35,976 nucleotides of DNA, taken from contig JACROR010000032.1 of the NCBI GenBank assembly GCA_016214345.1, positions 1 to 35,976 of the forward strand. The letters are read 5' to 3'. This DNA comes from Candidatus Niyogiibacteriota bacterium. GTDB taxonomy: Bacteria; Patescibacteriota; Minisyncoccia; JACROR01. The first letter of the stretch is position 1. The number at the start of each line of letters is the position of its first letter. The translations under genes and the position numbers were made by a program. Shown here piece after piece: positions 1 to 6,488 of this stretch. Below the pieces are notes generated by a model, which saw only the letters and a list, made by a program, of their open reading frames with translations, ran no database searches and had not been told where the DNA came from.

Positions 1-609
1 ATTTCTGGAAATATTTTTGGCGGCGGCGGCGGGTATGATGACGAGAGATCCCATCAGGAGCGCGCCCACGAAACGAATTCCCAGGGCAACGGTTAGCGCG
101 AAGATTAAAAGATAAGCAAGATCTAACAGTTTGGTTTTGATCCCGATGGAGTGCGCGATTTCCTGCGATATCATATTTAACGCCAATTTTTTGGAGAGCG
201 CGAGCAATAAAGCGATTAAGATTATCGCGAATATCACGGAAATAACCGCATCCCGCGCGGTTAATTTGGAAATATCGCCGAACAGGGCTTCCAGCAATTC
301 TTGTTCCGGAGTGATGAGCGTTCCGATGGCGAGGCTAGTGGTAAAAAATACTCCCACAATGGTGTCGGTGGAGAGCGTGGTTTTGTTTTCCAAAACCCAA
401 ATGCCGAAAACCGCTATCAGTAAAAAAGCCGCGGCCCCCAAGAACGGATTGAAATTGAACAAAAGCGCTATGGCAATGCCGGGAAGGGCGACATGCGACA
501 TCGCGTCTCCCACTAACGCCATTCTTTTTAATATGGCAAAACATCCCAAGAGACTCGCGCTCGCGGAAACGAATATGGCTACCAATAAAGATGGCAAAAG
601 GTGATACAT
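1..609 (-). CDS. Metal ABC transporter permease (ABC-3/ZnuB-MntB type), 3' end outside window
   Basis: This is the membrane channel subunit of a zinc/manganese-type ABC importer. The minus-strand reading frame is open from ATG at 609 to the window edge (203 codons, no stop), so the C-terminus is missing. It opens MYHLLPSLLVAIFVSASA and holds alternating hydrophobic segments plus GDAMSHVALPGIAIAL, which matches the conserved 'GDALSHA-LPG' loop of the ABC-3 permease family. The ATG lies one base after the TAA of the ATPase gene upstream, so the two are probably translationally coupled. The opposite strand is also open here but gives no recognisable protein. The substrate cannot be told from this fragment; Zn or Mn is the usual choice for the family. 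Confidence 0.88.
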   Translation of the reverse strand, partial: MYHLLPSLLVAIFVSASASLLGCFAILKRMALVGDAMSHVALPGIAIALLFNFNPFLGAAAFLLIAVFGIWVLENKTTLSTDTIVGVFFTTSLAIGTLITPEQELLEALFGDISKLTARDAVISVIFAIILIALLLALSKKLALNMISQEIAHSIGIKTKLLDLAYLLIFALTVALGIRFVGALLMGSLVIIPAAAAKNISRN

Positions 610-610
610 A

Positions 611-1306
611 TTAATCGTGCTCGTGCTGATGCGTATAAAAAGCTTTTTCTCCGCCGTATAATTTTAGCAAGGTTTCGGTGTTCAATGCTTCGTTTGGCAT
701 GCCGTAGCAGATTTTTGTTTTATTGAGGCACAAAACTTTGTGGGCGTATTTATATACCACATTTAAGTCGTGCGATATCAGTATAATGGTGAGATTCAGA
801 TCGTGATGCAGGCGGTGAAGCATTTTATAAATGGATTCTTGTCCGGCAATGTCAATGTCAGCCGTAGGTTCATCAAAAAGCAAAACCGTAGGATGCCCCA
901 AAACCGCCCAGGCCACGAGAATTCTTTGACGCTGGCCCACGGATATTTCTCCCAAGCCGCGTTCAAGCATGGATTCGTTTAATTGCACTTCTTGCAGGGC
1001 TTTTTTTATTTCTTTCTGCATGGGGCGGGGACTTCGCAGATTAAAAAATTCTTTTACGGTAAGCGGCACGTCCGTTTCTATTTCCATGCGTTGCGGCACA
1101 TAGCCGATCTTGGTATTTTTATCCCAAGTTATATTTCCCGCGTATTCCATAAGTCCCATAAGGGATTTGAGAAGCATGGTTTTGCCGGCGCCATTGGGTC
1201 CGATAACCGCCAATATATCTCCCTCATTAACGCTAAAATCAATATTGCGCAAAATGTTCGTCGCGCCTATGGTTACATTTAAATTTTTAACTTCTAACAC
1301 GGCCAT
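611..1306 (-). CDS. Metal ABC transporter ATP-binding protein (ZnuC/MntA-like)
   Basis: This is the cytoplasmic ATPase that powers the neighbouring ABC-3 permease. The 231 residues carry Walker A GPNGAGKT (residues 36-43), a Q-loop near YVPQR, Walker B VLLFDEPT and switch histidine ISHD. The signature reads ISVGQRQR rather than the usual LSGGQ; the leading serine and the GQ pair are kept. The C-terminus ends THQHEHD, a small His-rich tail that is common in zinc-uptake ATPases. An ATG at 1315 is also in frame, but it overlaps a TATAAT (1319-1314). I therefore chose the ATG at 1306, seven bases downstream, which starts the conventional MAVLEVKNLN and would make the mRNA leaderless. Confidence 0.9.
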   Translation of the reverse strand: MAVLEVKNLNVTIGATNILRNIDFSVNEGDILAVIGPNGAGKTMLLKSLMGLMEYAGNITWDKNTKIGYVPQRMEIETDVPLTVKEFFNLRSPRPMQKEIKKALQEVQLNESMLERGLGEISVGQRQRILVAWAVLGHPTVLLFDEPTADIDIAGQESIYKMLHRLHHDLNLTIILISHDLNVVYKYAHKVLCLNKTKICYGMPNEALNTETLLKLYGGEKAFYTHQHEHD

Positions 1307-1313
1307 TGCGTTC

Positions 1314-1342
1314 ATTATATAAATTATTCGCGTATTCCGCAA
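1314..1342 (-). promoter_or_regulatory. Predicted promoter of the metal ABC operon (leaderless)
   Basis: Read on the minus strand: TTGCGG (1342-1337), a 17-bp spacer and TATAAT (1319-1314). The ATG at 1306 begins seven bases after the -10, where transcription should start. The -35 is weak (TTG only). Confidence 0.5.
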
Positions 1343-1346
1343 ACAA

Positions 1347-1384
1347 CAAAAAACCCGACAGCTTTGGGCTACCGGATTTTTTGT
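1347..1384 (-). terminator. Imperfect hairpin terminator after the zinc-ribbon gene
   Basis: An interrupted stem (AAA, CCG, AGC pairing with GCT, CGG, TTT around a TTTGG loop) is flanked by A/T runs on both sides. It lies just downstream of the minus-strand TAA at 1398 and upstream of the ABC promoter, so it separates the two units. It is imperfect, hence the moderate score. Confidence 0.5.
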
Positions 1385-1397
1385 TTTGTTTTCGTTT

Positions 1398-1592
1398 TTA
1401 GTAACGATCTCTATGTTGAAACGTAGAGCGTCGTTGTTTGTGACAGTCGCGGCATTGGAGCTGGTCCAATCTCGCCGGATCTGGGTCAAAGGGAAGCTCG
1501 GTTATCGGAGCTCCGCACTTCGCGCATTTCCAGTCGCCCTTGTACATCTGTCGTTGAAAACCGCCGTCTTGACGATTATTATCGTACGCCAT
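1398..1592 (-). CDS. Small CxxC...CxxC zinc-ribbon protein
   Basis: This is a 64-residue protein whose core reads YKGDWKCAKCGAPITELPFD, followed about 20 residues after the first cysteine pair by CRDCHKQRR. Two CxxC pairs at this spacing form a zinc ribbon. From memory this matches the short 'CxxC-x17-CxxC' zinc-ribbon proteins that are abundant in CPR genomes, although the spacer here is 20 residues. The role is unknown; a nucleic-acid or ribosome-associated function is only a guess. The N-terminal stretch is polar (N, Q, D, R) and looks disordered. An in-frame ATG exists at 1604, but AAGGA sits just before the ATG at 1592, so I chose the latter. It has its own promoter and a downstream hairpin, so it is monocistronic. 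Confidence 0.75.
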   Translation of the reverse strand: MAYDNNRQDGGFQRQMYKGDWKCAKCGAPITELPFDPDPARLDQLQCRDCHKQRRSTFQHRDRY

Positions 1593-1690
1593 TTTTCCTT
1601 GCATTACTTCTATTAAAAAGACCTTATTTAGATTTGAGTTAGGAAAATGGCGTAAATGCCCTTTTGGCCTAATCGCTCTAATTTATACAT

Positions 1691-1717
1691 ATTATATCAA
1701 TAAATTGATTTTGTCAA
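1691..1717 (-). promoter_or_regulatory. Predicted promoter of the zinc-ribbon gene
   Basis: Minus-strand TTGACA (1717-1712) and TATAAT (1696-1691) are both perfect consensus hexamers, but the spacer is only 15 bp. A leader of roughly 90 nt would follow, ending in the AAGGA before the ATG at 1592. Confidence 0.6.
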
Positions 1718-1723
1718 CTACCC

Positions 1724-1740
1724 TGTGTGCGGAGATTACC
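1724..1740 (+). promoter_or_regulatory. 17-bp upstream element, copy 1 (TGTGTGCGGAGATTACC)
   Basis: This copy differs by one base from the copy at 15574-15590 on the minus strand. It ends 8 bp before a TTGACT -35 that drives a small membrane-protein gene. The other copy sits 7 bp before the -35 of another small membrane-protein gene, in the same relative orientation. The placement suggests an activator-binding site. The half AGATTACC recurs inverted (GGTAATCT) at 1770-1777, over the -10. Confidence 0.5.
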
Positions 1741-1748
1741 GTTGGATA

Positions 1749-1777
1749 TTGACTATATAGTCATGATGTGGTAATCT
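1749..1777 (+). promoter_or_regulatory. Predicted promoter of the 60-aa membrane protein gene
   Basis: TTGACT (1749-1754), a 17-bp spacer and TAATCT (1772-1777), preceded by an extended -10 TG (1769-1770). The -10 is weak, which fits dependence on the element upstream at 1724-1740. Confidence 0.5.
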
Positions 1778-1829
1778 TTTATTAAGTTTTGGAATTCTTT
1801 GATAAAAAATAAAAAAAGGAGATTTCGGA

Positions 1830-2012
1830 ATGAAAGCAAATTGGAAAAGAATTCTCGGTGTGTCATTGATTATCGCGTTATTTACAGCGTTAATTTTGTT
1901 GTCTGATATTATACTGGGCGGTTCAGGTCCAACCTCCATTGTTGTGTTGGTGGGAGTGTCGGTAATCGCGGCATTTGTTATGTACGGCGGACTTTGTTTG
2001 GCGTACGAATAA
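1830..2012 (+). CDS. Small two-TM membrane protein, unknown function
   Basis: The 60-residue protein begins MKANWKRILGVSLIIAL: a short basic N-terminus followed by two hydrophobic segments (about residues 8-29 and 36-58) joined by GGSGPTS. A strong Shine-Dalgarno (AAGGAGA, 1816-1822) lies 7 nt before the ATG, an upstream promoter is visible, and a hairpin terminator follows directly. It is therefore a stand-alone expressed unit. I recognise no family. It shares its upstream control element and its general style with the 32-residue membrane protein at 15389-15487. A stress-induced small inner-membrane protein is a reasonable guess, but nothing in the sequence shows a function. Confidence 0.75.
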   Translation: MKANWKRILGVSLIIALFTALILLSDIILGGSGPTSIVVLVGVSVIAAFVMYGGLCLAYE

Positions 2013-2018
2013 TCATTT

Positions 2019-2051
2019 AAACTGTGAGTAGAGATGCTCGCAGTTTTTTAT
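2019..2051 (+). terminator. Rho-independent terminator of the 60-aa gene
   Basis: AACTGTGAG pairs with CTCGCAGTT around an 8-nt loop and is followed by TTTTTTATT. It lies directly after the stop at 2012. Confidence 0.8.
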
Positions 2052-2055
2052 TAGG

Positions 2056-2076
2056 CTTGGAAACCGAGTTTCCAAG
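2056..2076 (+). repeat. Perfect inverted repeat upstream of the histidine kinase promoter
   Basis: CTTGGAAAC and GTTTCCAAG are perfect 9-bp arms separated by CGA. The repeat abuts the presumed -35 of the kinase gene, so it could be an operator. It is not followed by a T run and lies after a complete terminator, so a second terminator is less likely. Confidence 0.55.
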
Positions 2077-2105
2077 TGACGCGGCTTAATGATTTATGAT
2101 ATAAT
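2076..2105 (+). promoter_or_regulatory. Predicted promoter of the first sensor kinase
   Basis: TATAAT at 2100-2105 preceded by TGA gives an extended -10 (TG-A-TATAAT). A possible -35 GTGACG lies at 2076-2081. The ATG at 2121 is 15 nt downstream of the -10, so the leader would be under 10 nt and no Shine-Dalgarno is present. Confidence 0.5.
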
Positions 2106-2120
2106 AAAAAAGTAAATTAA

Positions 2121-4445
2121 ATGTCGCGCGTAATATTTATGAGCAGTCGTTTTAATAAAATTTGGCAAGCGTTCAAACGTAAAAAAGCTATTTTTGTAGC
2201 GCGACATCCAGGCCTAAAAAGCATTTCTTTTAAGCTGACATTTATTATTTTTTTGCTGTCCGTTGTGCCGCTTCTGGTCGCGAGTTATTTAATTTTTTCT
2301 TATGTTAAAGCGGATTTGCGCAGTCAGATTATTGAAAGTCAGGTTTTAATCGCGGAAGCGCAAGAAGGGCACGTGTTCTCATTTTTAGAGTCGCTTAAGG
2401 GAAAGACGCTGGATTTAACTTACAATACTTTAATCAGCCGCTTGTTGGAAAAAATCGCAAATAAGAAACCGGATTCAGAACAGGCCGCTCAAGAACTTAA
2501 TACATATTTGTCGTTTATAAGAAAGACGTTTAATAATAGAATTTACGGCATAAATGTTATAGATAAAAACGGCGTGGTGGTCGCGTCAACGGACGCGCGA
2601 GAGATTGGCAGGGATGAAAGGCAAGATGATTATTTTTCGCAAACCATAGGGTTGGATCGCGGACAGGTTTTTTTGAGCGACATTGTAACGGGGCATCATT
2701 TTGTTGAGGGCAAGAATCCATTTTTGGTAGTTGCAAGCCCTTTAGTCGGAGAACAAGACGGTAAAACCATAGGCGTAGTCACGGAATATTTTAAGACGCA
2801 TTATTTAGACGATCTTCTCTCCGGAAAATATCAGGAGGCGCTGGGCGCGATAAGCGGTATTTTGGGCAGGAATAAGACTTTGGATATTTATTTGGTCAAT
2901 AAGGATAAATTGCTTATAACCAAATCACGATTTTTAGGAGTTGAATCGTTTTTAACGCAAGTGGTGGATACGGATCCGGTCAGGGCATGCTTGTCCGGAC
3001 GCGAGGAGGCAGTCGGAATGTGGAATAATTATTTGGGTGATAGGGTGCTTGGCGCCGCGATGTGTTTGCCTAACTTGGGATGGACATTAGTGGTGGAAAA
3101 ACATGAGCAGGAGGCGTTTCAACTCATGGCTGCGCTCACCAAAAATGTAAATACTTTTATTTTTTTAATAATTGCGCTGGTTGCCGCGTTTGGGATTTAT
3201 ATCGCGCGTAAAATAACGCGTCCAATGGTGTCGCTATCCCGAGTTATTCAAGAAATTATTCAGGGCAATTTTCATATGAGATCTCGCGTTGATTCCCAAG
3301 ATGAGATAGGAGCGTTGTCAGGTTCGTTTAATCAGATGCTGGATAAGTTGGATGGGGCAAGCGCTCAATTGGCGGCAGAGAAAAATAAGCTTAGTGTTAT
3401 ATTGGATTCTTTGCCCGTACCCGTGGATATTGTGGACGAGCAAAGGACCATTTTGTATGCTAACGAGGCTTTTAAGAGGTTGTTTGGAGAATGCGCGGCA
3501 GGAGATAAGTGTTATTTAAAAATAAAAGATGACAAGAAGATATGCGAGAATTGTCCGCTAAAAGAAGGCATAGAAAAAATGAAAGGCGTGCGCAGTATAG
3601 AGGTTGGCGGTGTTGGCGGCGGCAAGATTTATTTGATAGTAAGCCACGCCACTTTTAAAGATGTTTCGCAAGAGACTCGGGTGGTAGAAGTATTTTTAGA
3701 TGTTACCAAAGAGCGCGAAGTGGAGCGCATGAAAACCGAATTTGTTTCCGTGGCGTCGCATCAATTGCGAACGCCTTTGACGGCGATCAAATTGTTCGCG
3801 GAAATATTAAAGAGCGAACAATCGGACAATTTGAATAAATCACAAAAAGATTATTTGGAAAACATTTATAAATCTACAGATCGCATGGTGCAATTGGTTA
3901 ACGAGCTTTTGAGTGTTTCGCGGCTGGAGACGGGGCGATTGACGGTAACTCCTAAATTGGCGCAATTAGAAGACTTGATGAGCGCGATTATCAAAGAGAC
4001 GTCTTCCTTGGCGGAATCCAAGCAATGCGTCGTGACTTTCCGCGAGCCTAAAAAGAAATTAGCGCCCATTCCGATTGACACCAGTCTTTTGCGGCAGATA
4101 ATCGGCAATTTGGTGCATAATGCCATTGTTTATTCCGAGCCGGGAAAAAAATGTCAGGTAGAGGTATTATTGGAACAGGATAAATCCGACGCGCTTATAA
4201 CGGTGATAGATCAAGGGGTGGGCATACCGAAAGACGAACAACCGCGTATATTTGAAAAATTTTTCAGGGCCTCTAACGCGGTTAGAGCGGAAGCCTCGGG
4301 AACCGGGCTCGGTCTTTTTATAACCAAAACCATTATTGAAGGATTTGGCGGAAAAATTTGGTTTGAGTCCGCGGTGGGTAAAGGAACGACATTTTATGTT
4401 ATAATACCCATGTCGGGCATGCGAGAAAAAAATGATAAAAAATAA
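2121..4445 (+). CDS. Membrane sensor histidine kinase (Cache-HAMP-PAS-HisKA-HATPase)
   Basis: This 774-residue sensor kinase has TM1 at about residues 38-60, an extracytoplasmic Cache-like sensor (about 65-340, with INVIDKNGVVVAST and IYLVNKDKLLITKSRF), TM2 (about 343-365), HAMP (about 366-418) and PAS (about 425-530, holding CENCPLKEG with two cysteines). The HisKA domain has phospho-acceptor His547 in SVASHQLRTPLT. The ATPase domain has N-box NLVHNAIVYSEPG, G1 DQGVGIP, F-box FEKFFRA and G2 GTGLGLF. All catalytic motifs are intact. Two receiver proteins follow, so they are the likely phosphorelay partners. Its sensor half resembles the kinase at 32482, so the two are paralogues. The ligand is unknown. 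Confidence 0.93.
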   Translation: MSRVIFMSSRFNKIWQAFKRKKAIFVARHPGLKSISFKLTFIIFLLSVVPLLVASYLIFSYVKADLRSQIIESQVLIAEAQEGHVFSFLESLKGKTLDLTYNTLISRLLEKIANKKPDSEQAAQELNTYLSFIRKTFNNRIYGINVIDKNGVVVASTDAREIGRDERQDDYFSQTIGLDRGQVFLSDIVTGHHFVEGKNPFLVVASPLVGEQDGKTIGVVTEYFKTHYLDDLLSGKYQEALGAISGILGRNKTLDIYLVNKDKLLITKSRFLGVESFLTQVVDTDPVRACLSGREEAVGMWNNYLGDRVLGAAMCLPNLGWTLVVEKHEQEAFQLMAALTKNVNTFIFLIIALVAAFGIYIARKITRPMVSLSRVIQEIIQGNFHMRSRVDSQDEIGALSGSFNQMLDKLDGASAQLAAEKNKLSVILDSLPVPVDIVDEQRTILYANEAFKRLFGECAAGDKCYLKIKDDKKICENCPLKEGIEKMKGVRSIEVGGVGGGKIYLIVSHATFKDVSQETRVVEVFLDVTKEREVERMKTEFVSVASHQLRTPLTAIKLFAEILKSEQSDNLNKSQKDYLENIYKSTDRMVQLVNELLSVSRLETGRLTVTPKLAQLEDLMSAIIKETSSLAESKQCVVTFREPKKKLAPIPIDTSLLRQIIGNLVHNAIVYSEPGKKCQVEVLLEQDKSDALITVIDQGVGIPKDEQPRIFEKFFRASNAVRAEASGTGLGLFITKTIIEGFGGKIWFESAVGKGTTFYVIIPMSGMREKNDKK

Positions 4446-4485
4446 AATTTTAATAGTGGTAATAGAAAGTTAACGCCAATTTATT

Positions 4486-4872
4486 ATGTCTAAAGAAAAT
4501 AATAAAAAAATTTTAATAGTTGATGATGATCCGCAAATTGTTAAGGCGCTCTCCGATCATTTGGCGCGGGAGGGTTATCTTGTTGAGACCGCGATCAATG
4601 GGGAAGACGGCCTGAAAAAGGCCAAGGCATTTCATCCCGATCTCATGCTTTTGGATATTATTATGCCCAAAATGGATGGCATAACTATGTTAAAGTTGGT
4701 AAGAGAGGATCCGGCAATGTCATCCATTCCGGCTATAGTTTTAACTAATTTACAGACGGAAGAAGGCGTTGCCCGCTCCATTGAAGCCGGCAGCACTACA
4801 TATTTGATTAAGGTGGATTATAGTTTGGCAGAGTTGAGCGATGTCATCAAAAAAACACTTAATATTTTATAG
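4486..4872 (+). CDS. Stand-alone receiver protein (CheY-like response regulator) 1
   Basis: This 128-residue protein is a receiver domain with no output domain. It has the acidic pocket VDDDP (residues 12-16), phospho-acceptor Asp57 in LMLLDIIMPKMDG, the switch threonine in IVLTNLQ and the conserved lysine in YLIKVDYS. In typical receivers that lysine is followed by Pro-Phe; here it is followed by Val-Asp-Tyr-Ser. It starts 40 nt after the upstream kinase and most likely receives phosphate from it. With no DNA-binding or enzymatic domain, it must act by protein-protein contact or as a phosphate sink. No Shine-Dalgarno is visible. Confidence 0.9.
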   Translation: MSKENNKKILIVDDDPQIVKALSDHLAREGYLVETAINGEDGLKKAKAFHPDLMLLDIIMPKMDGITMLKLVREDPAMSSIPAIVLTNLQTEEGVARSIEAGSTTYLIKVDYSLAELSDVIKKTLNIL

Positions 4873-4899
4873 GATATTGTATCGCGTTTTTACCTAAAT

Positions 4900-5271
4900 A
4901 TGGACAAGAAGAAAATTTTTTTGGTAGAGGATGATCAATTTATTGTCAGGGCGTACAAAGATAGTTTGGAGCGGGCTAGTTTTGAGGTGGAGGTGGCCTT
5001 GGACGGAGTAGAGGCTATGGAAAAGTTGCAAAATATTACGCCCAATCTTATTTTGTTGGACATTATTATGCCTCTTAAAAACGGTTTTGAGGTATTGTCT
5101 GAATTAAAATCCGACGATAGATTAAAAAATGTGCCGGTGATCATTTTGTCTAATTTAGGGCAGGATTCCGATATCAAAAAAGGCAAAGAGCTTGGCGCCG
5201 TGGATTATATGGTGAAGGCGAATTATTCCATGCAGGAAGTGATAGACAAGATTCGTCAGTATTTGGCGTAG
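4900..5271 (+). CDS. Stand-alone receiver protein 2
   Basis: This 123-residue single receiver domain has the acidic pocket VEDDQ, phospho-acceptor Asp54 in LILLDIIMPLKNG, the switch serine in VIILSNLGQ and the conserved lysine in YMVKANYSMQEV. It is closely related to the receivers at 4486 and 35587, and shares with them the replacement of the usual Lys-Pro-Phe by Lys-x-x-Tyr/His-Ser/Pro. It lies 27 nt after receiver 1 in the same apparent operon. Two receivers after one kinase suggest a branched relay or competition for one phosphodonor; this is inference. Confidence 0.9.
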   Translation: MDKKKIFLVEDDQFIVRAYKDSLERASFEVEVALDGVEAMEKLQNITPNLILLDIIMPLKNGFEVLSELKSDDRLKNVPVIILSNLGQDSDIKKGKELGAVDYMVKANYSMQEVIDKIRQYLA

Positions 5272-5287
5272 GGCGTTAAATAATACA

Positions 5288-5977
5288 ATGATCCTCTATC
5301 TTAGTTTGCTGGACGGAATATTTATCTGGCTTTTTTTGTGGTTTCTTTTTTGGGGCGTGTTTGTTTATTATTTGCGTCCCCGAGGGGTGGATTATACCGC
5401 GCGCTATATTGTAACCTCCGTTTATTTTTTGGCGGCAGCCGCTATTATAGCGCACCTTTTTTGGGATTATTTCAGGGGGTTGATCAGTGGTTTTACCATT
5501 ATGCCATTTTACGCTTTGGGCGTTGCGTTGATTTTTGACGCGGCGCTTTATTTTTTCGTCAATCGACACAAAGATGTCAGCGATTTTATCGCTAGCCATC
5601 ATCAAACGCCGTTTTTATTGATGGATTATCGCTATATTATTGCCAAGCTTTCCAATATAGCATTTCAGCAATCATTGATCATTTTATTGGCGCTGTTGTT
5701 GTCCAGCAATGGATTTCGCATGAGCGGCATAACCGTCGCTTTCGCCATTCTTTTTGTGTCAGGCCACATTCCCATGTTGCGGTTAGATGGGCGCGGTATC
5801 GGTTCATTTTTTATTGTTGCCGCGGCGTGCGCGGCGTTGTTTTTTCCGTTTTTAATTTTGCGCGTGCCTTACGGATTTGTTTATGCCTATATAATACATC
5901 AGGCTTTTTATATGCTTTCCGGATTATTCTCTTGGTTTTATTTTAAGAAAATAGATGGAGATGTTACGCGGCATTGA
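5288..5977 (+). CDS. Polytopic membrane protein, unknown function
   Basis: The 229-residue protein is very hydrophobic, with about six to seven predicted TM segments. It starts MILYLSLLDGIFIWLFLWFL and ends in a short charged tail (KKIDGDVTRH). A polar loop with histidines (FIASHHQTPFLLMDYRY) separates the first half from the second. I recognise no family motif and do not assign a transporter or protease role. It begins 16 nt after receiver 2, with no promoter of its own visible, so it is probably the last gene of the kinase-receiver operon and may be an output or accessory of that sensory unit. Confidence 0.75.
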   Translation: MILYLSLLDGIFIWLFLWFLFWGVFVYYLRPRGVDYTARYIVTSVYFLAAAAIIAHLFWDYFRGLISGFTIMPFYALGVALIFDAALYFFVNRHKDVSDFIASHHQTPFLLMDYRYIIAKLSNIAFQQSLIILLALLLSSNGFRMSGITVAFAILFVSGHIPMLRLDGRGIGSFFIVAAACAALFFPFLILRVPYGFVYAYIIHQAFYMLSGLFSWFYFKKIDGDVTRH

Positions 5978-6040
5978 TTCGTGCGCGAATTGATTTTACG
6001 GATATTTTATAAGAGTAATGTTGATATTTTTTGTTTGTTT

Positions 6041-6205
6041 GCCTGCTGGTAGGCAGGCCTGCCCCATATTTCTATGAAGTATCGGGCGTTCACGCGCTCC
6101 AGCGGCGCGTGCTGCCCTGCGTTCTCGCTCCTACGGCTTTCACTTCGTTCAAGACCAAGCCCGTCGGAGCTCCGAAAGCTACTTCTACGAAACACGGGGC
6201 AGGCC
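6041..6205. repeat. Composite inverted-repeat element in the 5978-6488 gene-free stretch
   Basis: Arms 6056-6081 and 6180-6205 match in inverted orientation at 21 of 26 positions. The left edge carries a hairpin GCCTGC-TGGTAG-GCAGGC (6041-6058). Inside are a perfect 7-bp stem CACGCGC/GCGCGTG (6091-6111) and the palindrome CGGAGCTCCG. Short open frames here look like random translation, rich in Arg and Ser, with no start signal. It reads as a REP/MITE-like palindromic element or a structured RNA. CPR intergenic regions often carry GCCTGCC-type palindromes (from memory). Confidence 0.55.
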
Positions 6206-6243
6206 GATAAATATATACAAAATGCTAAGCACTCGCGGATAAA

Positions 6244-6344
6244 AATCTTTTCGCGGCCATCAAGGAGGAGTCAAGATTGGGCCGAAGCCCCTTTATTTAT
6301 AGGGAGGATGTAAGGTCGCCTCCTTGCAGGCCGCGTAAAAGATT
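6244..6344. repeat. Long imperfect hairpin, candidate structured RNA
   Basis: The left arm 6244-6268 and right arm 6319-6344 pair over about 25 bp with one bulge and two mismatches (AATCTTTT, CGCGGCC, CAAGGAGG and their complements). The 50-nt apex holds GGGC-CGAA-GCCC (6279-6290). The paired arms contain AAGGAGG and CCTCCTT. No protein frame fits. It stands alone, upstream of the promoters of the adaptor gene at 6489. I do not recognise an Rfam family. Confidence 0.5.
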
Positions 6345-6385
6345 GTTTGGGAGCGAGCGCGAATTTGTTATACGCATGATCTGAT

Positions 6386-6413
6386 TTTGCGCGGCGCAAA
6401 GCGGTGTTATAAT
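6386..6413 (+). promoter_or_regulatory. Distal promoter with palindromic operator-like site
   Basis: An extended -10 TG-T-TATAAT ends at 6413. In the -35 region sits TTTGCGC-G-GCGCAAA (6386-6400), a perfect 7-bp inverted repeat around one base. A regulator bound there would overlap the polymerase site. It would give a leader of about 70 nt before the adaptor gene. Confidence 0.45.
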
Positions 6414-6476
6414 CAAATGAGCGAGAGAAATAAAAATATTAATTTTTATTTCCGAGCGAATGCAGATTAAACGTAG

Positions 6477-6482
6477 TATAAT
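6477..6482 (+). promoter_or_regulatory. Proximal -10 for leaderless transcription of the adaptor gene
   Basis: TATAAT lies 6 nt before the ATG at 6489, so transcription would begin at or next to the start codon. No Shine-Dalgarno is present. Confidence 0.5.
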
Positions 6483-6488
6483 AAATAT

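Noticed and set aside
131-604. 157-codon open frame on the + strand at the window start
   Set aside because: It is the antisense of a clear ABC-3 permease frame and its translation has no recognisable family, no ribosome site and no fitting promoter.
6007-6313. Open frames of 60-80 codons on both strands in the gap before the exporter
   Set aside because: They lie across the inverted-repeat element, are rich in Arg and Ser in a random way, and lack start signals. The symmetry explains the open frames.
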